Source: Betaproteobacteria bacterium (GTDB taxonomy: Bacteria; Pseudomonadota; Gammaproteobacteria; Burkholderiales; Burkholderiaceae_C). Taken from it: a stretch of DNA of 38,892 nt. Positions 7,386-14,482 of the stretch are shown here, one piece after another. The position numbers and the translations under genes were made by a program. Within the stretch, counting starts at the first letter, position 1, and every line of letters starts with the position of its first letter. The stretch is from assembly GCA_010030205.1 (NCBI GenBank), contig RGQD01000007.1, positions 1-38,892 of the forward strand, written 5' to 3'. The notes under the pieces were generated by a model. The model was not told where the DNA came from, ran no database searches, and was given only the letters and a program-made list of their open reading frames with translations.

Positions 7386-8942
7386 ATGTCCGAGCCCACC
7401 GACTTCACCGCGATCCTCGCCCACTGGGCGTCGAAGCAAGCCGAGGCGATCGCCATCACTTTCGGCGCTTCGAACTGGACCTGGGCCGAACTGGCCGTTC
7501 GAGTGCGGCGCAACGCCGCGGCCCAACGATCGGCAGGGCTGGTGCCCGGTGACCGGATTGCGGTGCTCGACCTCAACCATCCGTCGTGCCTGGAGCTGAC
7601 GCTGGCCTGTGCCCAGGTTGGTACCGCCAATGCGGTGGTCAATTTCCGGCTGGCGCCGCCCGAGATCGTCTATGTGATCAACGACGCGAAGGCCAGGCTG
7701 TTGTTCGTCGGGCCGGAGTTCGCAGGCATCGTCGAGACACTTCGTGACCAACTGCCGAGCGTCGAGCAAGTCATCCGCATCGGCGGTGCTGATGACGAGT
7801 ACGAAGCCTGGTTGGCCGCTCAAGAGCCTGATACCAAGGCCTACCACGCAGCGCCGGGCGACTGCTTCGTGCAGCTCTACACCTCGGGGACGACAGGCTT
7901 TCCGAAAGGCGCGATGCTGACCCACCGCGGCATGCTGGCGCACTCGCGCAACGTCTCCGCGAGCCAGGACTTTGGCCCTGACTCGCGCGTTCAGATTGCG
8001 ATGCCGCTGTTCCACGTCGGGGGCACCAGCTACTCGCTGATCGCGATCAACTCGGGCGCTCGTGCTTACATCATGCGTCTGCCGGACCCGGCGGCTGCGC
8101 TGGCCATGCTCGAGACCGAGAAGATCACGCACACCTTCTTCGTCCCGGCGCTGATGGCCATGATGAACCAGGTGCCCGGTGCTGCTGACCGCGACTATTC
8201 GGCCTTGAAAGCGGTGTCCTATGGCGCTTCGCCGATGCCGCTGCCGGTGATGCGGGCCTCGCTCAAGCTCTTCCCCGGCGTGATGCAGCAGGTCTATGGC
8301 ATGACCGAGCAGTGCGGCGTGGTGAGCTTGCTCGACCCGGCGGACCACGTCGACCCCGCCGCGGCACACCGGCTGGTGTCCGCAGGCAAAGCGATCAGCG
8401 GCGTCGAGATCGAAATCCGTGACCCCGCCACCGGACAGCCGGTGGCCATCGGTGAGGCCGGTGAGATCTGGGTGCGCAGCGAGCAGATCATGGGCGGCTA
8501 TTGGGGCAAGCCTGAGGCCACCGCTGCGACGATCACGCCGGACGGCTGGCTGCGCTCAGGCGACGGCGGGCACATGGACGGCGAAGGCTACATCTATGTC
8601 ACCGACCGCATCAAGGACATGATCATCAGTGGCGGCGAGAACATCTACCCGGCCGAAATCGAACGCGTGATGGCCGAGCATCCTTTGCTCCAGGACGTTG
8701 CGGTGATCGGTGTGCCGGACGAGCGTTGGGGCGAGGTGCCCAAGGCGGTGGTCGTCGCGGTGCCGGGCGCCACGGTCGACACCGAGCAGTTGCTGGCCTG
8801 GTGCCGCGAACGACTGGCGTCGTTCAAATGCCCCAAGACCGTCGACGTCGTCACCGAACTGCCGCGCAACCCCACCGGCAAGATCCTGAAGAAGGACTTG
8901 CGCAAGCCATATTGGGCAGGGCGCGAGCGCCAGGTCGTTTGA
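7386..8942 (+). CDS. AMP-forming acyl-CoA synthetase / ligase
   Basis: This enzyme probably activates a carboxylic acid with ATP and CoA to an acyl-CoA, AMP and pyrophosphate. It is about 518 residues, the usual length for medium-chain or aromatic acid CoA ligases. Visible motifs are the phosphate loop TSGTTGFPKG (from about residue 166), the YGMTEQ motif, the hinge region RSGDGG followed by DRIKDMIISGGENIYP, and the C-terminal PTGK whose Lys499 is the catalytic acyl-adenylation lysine. The ATG at 7386 has AGGAG 5 nt upstream; the longer frame adds 11 residues without a ribosome site. The thioesterase gene follows 63 nt later. Family and activity class are firm; the acid is unknown. Confidence 0.93.
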   Translation: MSEPTDFTAILAHWASKQAEAIAITFGASNWTWAELAVRVRRNAAAQRSAGLVPGDRIAVLDLNHPSCLELTLACAQVGTANAVVNFRLAPPEIVYVINDAKARLLFVGPEFAGIVETLRDQLPSVEQVIRIGGADDEYEAWLAAQEPDTKAYHAAPGDCFVQLYTSGTTGFPKGAMLTHRGMLAHSRNVSASQDFGPDSRVQIAMPLFHVGGTSYSLIAINSGARAYIMRLPDPAAALAMLETEKITHTFFVPALMAMMNQVPGAADRDYSALKAVSYGASPMPLPVMRASLKLFPGVMQQVYGMTEQCGVVSLLDPADHVDPAAAHRLVSAGKAISGVEIEIRDPATGQPVAIGEAGEIWVRSEQIMGGYWGKPEATAATITPDGWLRSGDGGHMDGEGYIYVTDRIKDMIISGGENIYPAEIERVMAEHPLLQDVAVIGVPDERWGEVPKAVVVAVPGATVDTEQLLAWCRERLASFKCPKTVDVVTELPRNPTGKILKKDLRKPYWAGRERQVV

Positions 8943-9005
8943 GTGGCCTGAGCTTCCCCGGCGCTTGATCGACAATCGCCAGAGACCCATCAGAAAAGAA
9001 GAACC

Positions 9006-9419
9006 ATGGACGACGACCTGGATGCACGGATCCGATCAGGCAAAGCGCTGAGCGAATCAATGGGCAATTTCCATGTGACTGGCTGGGACCCTGAGCGCAA
9101 GGTTTTGAAGTCGGCGTTCACGGTTCGGCGCGAGTACTGCCATACCAACGGCACGATCGCCCAGGGCGGCTTCATCACCGCCTGGCTTGACGCGTCGATG
9201 GCGCATGCGGTCTTGCACGACACCGCGCATGCGAAAACCGTCTTCAGCCTGGAGATCAAGGTCAGCTTTTACGAAAAAGTGGGCCCTGGCGAAGGCAGGG
9301 TCGAAGCCCGCGTGATCAGGCGTGGCAAGCGGGTGGCATTTCTCGAGGCTTCGCTCTACAACGCCGAAGGCAAGCTGGCGGCCGAAGCGACGTCGACCGG
9401 CATATTGGCCGACCTGTAG
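9006..9419 (+). CDS. PaaI-family hotdog thioesterase
   Basis: This small cytoplasmic acyl-CoA thioesterase (137 residues, single hotdog domain) would release CoA from stalled or surplus acyl-CoA. The hotdog helix region reads AQGGFITAWLDASMAHAV. The Asp in WLDAS sits at the catalytic acid position, and QGG takes the place of the more common HGG, a frequent variant in this family. The start is ATG 9006 with an AAGAAG-type purine run upstream. It lies directly behind the CoA ligase, so the pair plausibly forms an activation and rescue unit. Confidence in the family is high; substrate unknown. Confidence 0.85.
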   Translation: MDDDLDARIRSGKALSESMGNFHVTGWDPERKVLKSAFTVRREYCHTNGTIAQGGFITAWLDASMAHAVLHDTAHAKTVFSLEIKVSFYEKVGPGEGRVEARVIRRGKRVAFLEASLYNAEGKLAAEATSTGILADL

Positions 9420-9471
9420 CCGCGCGACGGCCGCAGTCTCGGGACGGCGGGCCGCCAGGGCGGTGCTGGGC

Positions 9472-10452
9472 TCAGGGCACCAGCAGCGGCGCGCCGGTCG
9501 TGGCGCGGTTCTCCAGGTCTTCGTGAGCCCGCCTGACCTCGGTGAGCGGGTAGCGCTGCGTGACTTCGAGCCGCAGCGTGCCGTCGCGCACCACGTCGAA
9601 CAGCGCGGCAGCGCTGCTTCGCAACTGCGCCGTCTCGGCGATGAAGGTGCGCAGTGTCGGCCGCGAGATGCTCAGTGACTTGGCGTGCAGGCGCTGCAGG
9701 TCGAAGCCCTCGACATCGCCCGACGCGGTGCCGTAGTTGATCGCGATGCCCAGCGGGCGCAGGCAGTCTAGCGATGGCACGAAGACGTCTTTGCCGACCG
9801 CGTCGTAGACCACCGGCACACCGCGTCCGCCGGTCAGAGCCAGCGTTCGCGCGACGAAGTCCTCGCTGCGGTAGTTGATGACATGGTGACAGCCATTCGC
9901 CAACGCGGTCGCGATCTTGGCGTCGGCGCCGACGGTGCCGATCACGGTGGCGCCCAGCGCGCGCGCCCATTGCGACAGGATCACGCCCATGCCGCCGGCT
10001 GCCGCGTGGATCAGCACCGCGTCGCCGGGTTGGACCACGTACAGGCGCCGCAGCAGGTACTCGGCCGTCAGGCCGCGCAGCAGCGTGGCGCCGGCGATCT
10101 GCTCGGAGATGTGGTCGGGCAGCACGATCACGCGCGACGCCGGCACGTTGCGCAGCGCCTGGTAAGCGCCGGGGTGGAAGTAGGCCACCGACTGGCCGAC
10201 ACGGAAATCGGCCACGCCCGCACCCAGCGCGTCGACGACGCCTGCCCCTTGCGCGCCCAGCGTGATCGGAAACGGTGCCGGCGTGTGCGGGCCATGGCCG
10301 CCGCGCCGCTGGTAGATGTCGGCGAAGTTCAGCCCGATCGCCGACTGGCGGATGCGCAGTTCGCCGGGTGCCGGGTCGTCGACATCGACGCTGGCGAGCG
10401 TCAGCACCTCGGGTCCGCCGTGGGCGTGGATGTGGATCGCGGTGGTTTTCAT
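9472..10452 (-). CDS. qor: NADPH:quinone oxidoreductase, zinc-independent MDR family
   Basis: This is a cytoplasmic medium-chain reductase of about 326 residues that closely follows the E. coli QorA pattern. It opens with MKTTAIHIHAHGGPEVL, has an AIGLNFADIYQRRG segment, a nucleotide-binding loop HAAAGGMGV followed by LGATVIGTVG, and ends RATTGAPLLVP. Structural and catalytic zinc ligands of alcohol dehydrogenases are absent, as expected for quinone reductases. Such enzymes reduce quinones or activated double bonds with NADPH. The ATG at 10452 is chosen by homology. The longer open frame is out of character with the family, and a duplicated 14-bp segment here creates a second out-of-frame ATG at 10466. 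It is transcribed divergently from the ABC operon. Confidence 0.9.
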   Translation of the reverse strand: MKTTAIHIHAHGGPEVLTLASVDVDDPAPGELRIRQSAIGLNFADIYQRRGGHGPHTPAPFPITLGAQGAGVVDALGAGVADFRVGQSVAYFHPGAYQALRNVPASRVIVLPDHISEQIAGATLLRGLTAEYLLRRLYVVQPGDAVLIHAAAGGMGVILSQWARALGATVIGTVGADAKIATALANGCHHVINYRSEDFVARTLALTGGRGVPVVYDAVGKDVFVPSLDCLRPLGIAINYGTASGDVEGFDLQRLHAKSLSISRPTLRTFIAETAQLRSSAAALFDVVRDGTLRLEVTQRYPLTEVRRAHEDLENRATTGAPLLVP

Positions 10453-10475
10453 CTGCGGTTCTTCATCTGCGGTTC
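10448..10475 (-). repeat. 14-bp tandem duplication creating a 5-codon leader ORF before qor
   Basis: TTCATCTGCGGTTC is repeated head to tail (10448-10461 and 10462-10475). On the minus strand each copy carries an ATG. The upstream one (10466) reads MKNRR then TGA, and this stop (10451-10449) overlaps the qor ATG (10452-10450). The duplication thus places a mini-ORF in an ATGA arrangement with qor. Whether it is translated is unknown. Confidence 0.6.
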
Positions 10476-10524
10476 CTGAAAAGCTGATTTTTTGCAGAAC
10501 TGGCGCAGCGAATATCACCCATTT

Positions 10525-10546
10525 GAATGGACAAGAGAATGGACAA
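10525..10546. repeat. 10-bp direct repeat in the qor/ABC divergent spacer
   Basis: GAATGGACAA occurs at 10525-10534 and 10537-10546 (12-bp period) in the 158-bp spacer between the qor start and the binding-protein start. It lies just upstream of the proposed plus-strand -35 region, so it could be a regulator site; no cognate regulator is nearby. Confidence 0.4.
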
Positions 10547-10555
10547 AAACCCGTA

Positions 10556-10583
10556 TTGAATTGCCGAGCCGGGTCCGTACACT
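10556..10583 (+). promoter_or_regulatory. Possible sigma-70 promoter of the Fbp-type ABC operon
   Basis: TTGAAT (10556-10561) and TACACT (10578-10583) are separated by 16 nt and lie 27 nt upstream of the binding-protein ATG. The match is moderate at both boxes, and this is the best candidate in the spacer. Confidence 0.4.
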
Positions 10584-10610
10584 GAAAGCTCGATCTTTTC
10601 GGAGCCTCCC

Positions 10611-11648
10611 ATGCCCATCAAGCGACGCCAATTCAACACCTTGACCGGTGCTGCCGTGCTGGCGCCTTGGGCGCTGGCGCAAGCCCAGAGCACGCTCGCA
10701 TCGCTGCACGAAGCCGCGAAGAAGGAGGGCGAGCTCACCTGGTATGTGGCTTTCGTGCCTTCGGAGGACGCAGAGATCATGTCGCGTGAGTTCACGGCCC
10801 GCTACCCCGGCGTGAAGGTCAACGTGGTGCGCACCACCGCGCAGGTCGCGTTCCAGCGCTTGAACCAGGACCTGAAAGCCAAAAGCGCCAACTGCGATGT
10901 CTTCTCGTCGACCGACATCGCGCACTACATCGACCTCAAGAACCGCAAACTGCTGGTCCAGTACGTGCCGGCGGCATCGGCGACGATGGACAAGCGGCTG
11001 CAGAACCTGGACCCCGACGGCTACTTCCATGTCGCCAGCGCCGCGATGATCGGTCTGATTTACAACACCACCAAGGTCAAGCCGGAGGATGCTCCGAAGA
11101 GCTGGAACGACCTGACCGACCCCAAGTGGCGCGGCCTGGCGTCGGTTGGCCATCCGGGCTTCAGCGGCTTCGTCGGTGTCTGGGCGATCCAGATGCGCAA
11201 GCTCTACGGTGACGCCTGGTTCAAAAAGCTCGCCGCGAACAAGCCGCAGGTCGGGCGCTCGATCATCGACACCGTGACCACCGTGACCTCGGGCGAGCGA
11301 TCGATTGCCGCCGGCCCGATCAACCTGGCCGCGATGGTCGCGTCCAAAGGCAACCCGCTGGCCATCGTCGCGCCCAAGGAGGGGCCGGTGCTGATGCTGT
11401 CGCCGTCGGCGATCATGGCCAACGCGCTGCATCCGAACGCAGCCAAGCTCTTCATGGAATTCCTGCTCGGCAGCGACGAGGTCGAGAAGCTGACCGTCGA
11501 GCGCTTCGGCCTGCCCAAGCGTGCTGGGGCCAAGCCGTTGCCTGGTGTGCTGGGGCTGGACCGGCCGACGCTGCGACCGTCGCCGCAGGAGTCGGTTGAC
11601 GGCGTGCCCCAGGTGATCGAACTCTGGCGCGATGCCTTCGGTGTCTGA
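10611..11648 (+). CDS. ABC transporter substrate-binding protein, Fbp/Pot-like
   Basis: This is a periplasmic binding protein of 345 residues of the type annotated as iron(III)/putrescine/2-aminoethylphosphonate binding. It has a twin-arginine-like start (KRRQFNTLTG) and a signal sequence ending near LAQAQ (about residue 26). The mature part begins with LHEAAKKEGELTWY, characteristic of this family. The paired tyrosines that bind ferric iron in FbpA are not visible: the equivalent segment reads GPINLAAMVASKGN. Iron is therefore unlikely as ligand, and an organic acid or phosphonate-like compound fits better. GGAG precedes the ATG. It heads an operon with a fused permease, an ATPase and CoA-metabolism genes, which suggests an organic acid that is then activated (inference). 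Confidence 0.88.
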   Translation: MPIKRRQFNTLTGAAVLAPWALAQAQSTLASLHEAAKKEGELTWYVAFVPSEDAEIMSREFTARYPGVKVNVVRTTAQVAFQRLNQDLKAKSANCDVFSSTDIAHYIDLKNRKLLVQYVPAASATMDKRLQNLDPDGYFHVASAAMIGLIYNTTKVKPEDAPKSWNDLTDPKWRGLASVGHPGFSGFVGVWAIQMRKLYGDAWFKKLAANKPQVGRSIIDTVTTVTSGERSIAAGPINLAAMVASKGNPLAIVAPKEGPVLMLSPSAIMANALHPNAAKLFMEFLLGSDEVEKLTVERFGLPKRAGAKPLPGVLGLDRPTLRPSPQESVDGVPQVIELWRDAFGV

Positions 11649-13359
11649 TGTGGTGAGGCCTGCGGGCATCCGCGGGGCCGCTCCGCACCGCCTGGCCGAC
11701 CCGGCGCTGTGGTTGTTCGGCGCGTTGATCCTGTTGCTGGCTTTTCTCGTCGCCAACCCGATCCTGCGGCTGATCTGGGACAGCTTTTTGACGGCCGACG
11801 GCAGCCTGACGCTGAGCAACTACGTGCTCGCACTGGGCCGCAGCCGCCACCTGCAGGCTTTGTTGAATTCGCTGATGCTCGGCGCAGCGGTGACGCTGCT
11901 GGCGCTGGCGCTGGGGGTGCCGCTGGCGCTCGCGGTGTCGCGCACCAACATGCCGCTGCGCGGCCTGACACACCTGAGCGTGTTGGCCGCGTTCGTGATG
12001 CCCAATTTTCTCGGTGCGATCGCCTGGATCTTGCTGGCCGGCCCGAACGCGGGTTGGATCAACCGCTTGTGGATCGCGCTGTTCGGTGGCGCTGGCGGGC
12101 CTTTGAACATCTTCAGCTTCTGGGGCCTGGCCTGCGTCATCGCGTTCTACACCTTTCCGCTGGTCTATGTCTTCACCAAGTCGGCGCTGGACCTGGTGTC
12201 CACCGAGCTCGAGGACGCCGCAGCGATCCACGGTGCGGGCAAGTTCCGCACCCTCACCCGCGTCACGCTACCGCTGGTGTTGCCGTCCATCGTCGGTGCG
12301 GCGATCCTGATCTTTCTCGAATCGGTGGCGCTGTACGGCACGCCGGCCTTGATCGCGATTCCGGCCGGCATCAACCTGGCGACGACGCAGATCGCGTCCT
12401 TTTTCGAGAACCCGATGCGCATCGAACAAGCCGCCGCGTTCGCGATGCCCATCCTCGCGCTGACGGTCGTGATGCTCGACCTGCAGCGGCGCATCCTGTC
12501 GCGCAAGGGTTTCGTCTCGGTCTCGGGCAAGGGCGGCGAGCGTCGACCCTACGACATCGGCCTGTGGAAATGGTTGCTGCTGGGCTACGCCGGCGCCGTG
12601 GCTTTGCTGACGGTCGTGCTGCCGCTGGCCATCCTGGTGTTGGCCTCCTTGTCCAAGGCCTGGGGCCGTGGTGTGGCGACTGGCAACCTGAGCTTGGCGA
12701 ACTACCATGCCATCTTCTTTCAGCAGCTCACCGTGCGCTCAGCGCTGGTCAACACGGTGGTCTACGCGGTGGTCACCGCGCTGGTGTGCGTTGGCACCGG
12801 TCTGTGCGTGGCCTATGCGACGCAGCGGCGCATCACACCTTGGCCTGGCCTGGTGCAGTTTCTGGCGCTCGCGCCGATTGCGGTGCCCGGCTTGATCTTG
12901 GCGATCGGCCTGTACGCGGCTTACGCCGGCCCGCCGCTCTCGCTCTACGGCCTGGGCGTGCTGATCGTGATCGCTTTCACGACGCGCTTTCTGCCGATCG
13001 CGGTGACCGCTTGCGCGGCGGCGGTGCGGTCTCTCAACCCGGAACTCGAGGAAGCCGTGCGCGTGCTCGGGGGTGGGCGCATCACGGTGCTCGCGAAGGT
13101 CGTGTTCCCGCTGCTCAAGAAGACGCTGGTGGGCGTGTTCATCCTGATTTTTGTGGTCTGCACCAAGGAGTTGTCGACTGCGGTCTTCCTGACCGGCCCG
13201 GCCTCTCGCGTGGTGTCGGTGCTGACGCTGGATTTGAGCGAGCAGGGCAACTACGAAATCCTGGCTGCGATGGGTGTGGTGCTGGTGGCGATCACCACGC
13301 TGGTGGTCGCGCTGGGCATGCGGGTGGCGGGCCGCGACTTCATGCTGCGCCGGCCCTGA
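11632..13359 (+). CDS. ABC transporter permease, two-domain Fbp/ThiP type
   Basis: This inner-membrane permease of 575 residues contains two fused halves of about six membrane segments each, as in FbpB and ThiP, so one protein forms the whole channel. Each half carries an EAA loop: STELEDAAAIHGAGK in the first and NPELEEAVRVLGGGR in the second. The start overlaps the end of the binding-protein gene. ATG 11632 gives a 17-bp overlap and the in-frame GTG at 11641 an 8-bp overlap, and I cannot decide between them. The ATPase gene follows after 13 nt. Family and role are firm; ligand unknown. Confidence 0.93.
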   Translation: MPSVSDVVRPAGIRGAAPHRLADPALWLFGALILLLAFLVANPILRLIWDSFLTADGSLTLSNYVLALGRSRHLQALLNSLMLGAAVTLLALALGVPLALAVSRTNMPLRGLTHLSVLAAFVMPNFLGAIAWILLAGPNAGWINRLWIALFGGAGGPLNIFSFWGLACVIAFYTFPLVYVFTKSALDLVSTELEDAAAIHGAGKFRTLTRVTLPLVLPSIVGAAILIFLESVALYGTPALIAIPAGINLATTQIASFFENPMRIEQAAAFAMPILALTVVMLDLQRRILSRKGFVSVSGKGGERRPYDIGLWKWLLLGYAGAVALLTVVLPLAILVLASLSKAWGRGVATGNLSLANYHAIFFQQLTVRSALVNTVVYAVVTALVCVGTGLCVAYATQRRITPWPGLVQFLALAPIAVPGLILAIGLYAAYAGPPLSLYGLGVLIVIAFTTRFLPIAVTACAAAVRSLNPELEEAVRVLGGGRITVLAKVVFPLLKKTLVGVFILIFVVCTKELSTAVFLTGPASRVVSVLTLDLSEQGNYEILAAMGVVLVAITTLVVALGMRVAGRDFMLRRP

Positions 13360-13372
13360 CGAAAGAGACTCG

Positions 13373-14434
13373 ATGTCCAAACTGGCGCTCAAGAACATCC
13401 GCAAGAACTACGGCCCGGTCGCGGTGGTCGACGACCTGAGCCTGGACCTGCACCAGGGCGAGCTCGTCACCTTGCTCGGGCCCTCGGGTTGCGGCAAGAC
13501 GACCACTTTGCGGATGATCGCCGGCTTTATCGAGTTGACAGCCGGGACTATCGAGGTCGACGGCCAGCCGATCTCGTCCGCGCAGCGCACGGTCGCGCCC
13601 GAGCACCGGGGCATGTCCATGATTTTCCAGAGCTACGCGATCTGGCCGAACATGACGGTGGCCGAGAACGTGGGCTTCGGCCTGAACGTGCGCCGAACGC
13701 CGGCCAAGGAGGCCCAGCAACGCGTTCACGAGATGCTGGAACTGGTGCACCTGGCGCCGCTGGCTCAGCGTTATCCGGCTGAGTTGTCGGGCGGGCAGCA
13801 GCAGCGCGTGGCGCTGGCCCGCGCGATGGTCGTGCGACCCGAAGTGCTGCTGCTCGACGAGCCGCTGTCCAACCTCGATGCCAACCTGCGCGAGGAGATG
13901 GCGCAAGAGATCCGCCGGCTGCACGACGAGTTCAAGTTCACGACGGTCTACGTCACGCACGACCAATCCGAGGCGATGACGATCTCCGACCGCATCGCCG
14001 TGCTCAACCTGGGCCGGTTGGAGCAAGTCGACACACCCTGGAAGCTCTACAACCAGCCGCGAACGCCTTTCGTCGCCGGTTTCATCGGCCAGACCAACCT
14101 CGTCGGCGGCAGCGTGCGTGCTGGCAGGATCACGCTGAATGGCTTGAACGGCGAATTGGCCGCGCAGCCCGGCATGCCACAGGAACTGGCGTCTGCTCGC
14201 CTGTCGATCCGCCCGCAGTCGCTCTACCTCGGTCCGGCGGTGGCAGGCGCGGTGGCCATGGGTTGGGTGTCGGTGGTCTCGCGCACCTACCTCGGCGAGC
14301 ACTGGAACTACCTGGTGCGCCCGCGCAGCGGCGGCGAGCTGTTGAAAGTGCATGCGCCGCCTTCTTGCCTGCTGGAGGTCGGTCAGGAATGCGCACTGGC
14401 GATTGACCCTGGTGGCGTTGCCGTGCTGGGCTGA
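13373..14434 (+). CDS. ABC transporter ATP-binding protein, FbpC/PotA type
   Basis: This is the ATPase of the preceding importer, about 353 residues. Walker A GPSGCGKT is at residues 36-43, the Q-loop is in IFQSYAIWP, the signature LSGGQ is at about 138-142, Walker B LLLDEP ends at about 164, and the switch His is in VYVTHDQSEA. A C-terminal TOBE-like region follows from about residue 240. The ATG at 13373 is preceded by GAAAGAG and fits the family N-terminus (MSKLALKNIRKNYG); the longer frame upstream is a shadow of the permease gene. It is 13 nt behind the permease gene and 48 nt ahead of the CoA-transferase fusion gene, so probably one transcript. Confidence 0.93.
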   Translation: MSKLALKNIRKNYGPVAVVDDLSLDLHQGELVTLLGPSGCGKTTTLRMIAGFIELTAGTIEVDGQPISSAQRTVAPEHRGMSMIFQSYAIWPNMTVAENVGFGLNVRRTPAKEAQQRVHEMLELVHLAPLAQRYPAELSGGQQQRVALARAMVVRPEVLLLDEPLSNLDANLREEMAQEIRRLHDEFKFTTVYVTHDQSEAMTISDRIAVLNLGRLEQVDTPWKLYNQPRTPFVAGFIGQTNLVGGSVRAGRITLNGLNGELAAQPGMPQELASARLSIRPQSLYLGPAVAGAVAMGWVSVVSRTYLGEHWNYLVRPRSGGELLKVHAPPSCLLEVGQECALAIDPGGVAVLG

Positions 14435-14482
14435 TCGTCCCCGCCCTGTTGTCCCAAGTTCGACGCGAAAGAGAGCCCTCAG

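Noticed and set aside
10515-11819. A 434-codon minus frame opposite the binding-protein gene
   Set aside because: It has no recognisable domain, composition typical of shadows, and the opposite strand encodes a complete secreted binding protein with a good start.
11709-13439. A 576-codon plus frame overlapping the ABC permease
   Set aside because: It is out of frame with the permease, rich in R, A, G and D, with no hydrophobic segments; the other frame has EAA loops and membrane helices.
10611-14434. Calling the operon a ferric iron importer (fbpABC)
   Set aside because: The tyrosine pair needed for ferric iron is missing in the binding protein and the linked genes act on CoA thioesters, so the symbols were not used.
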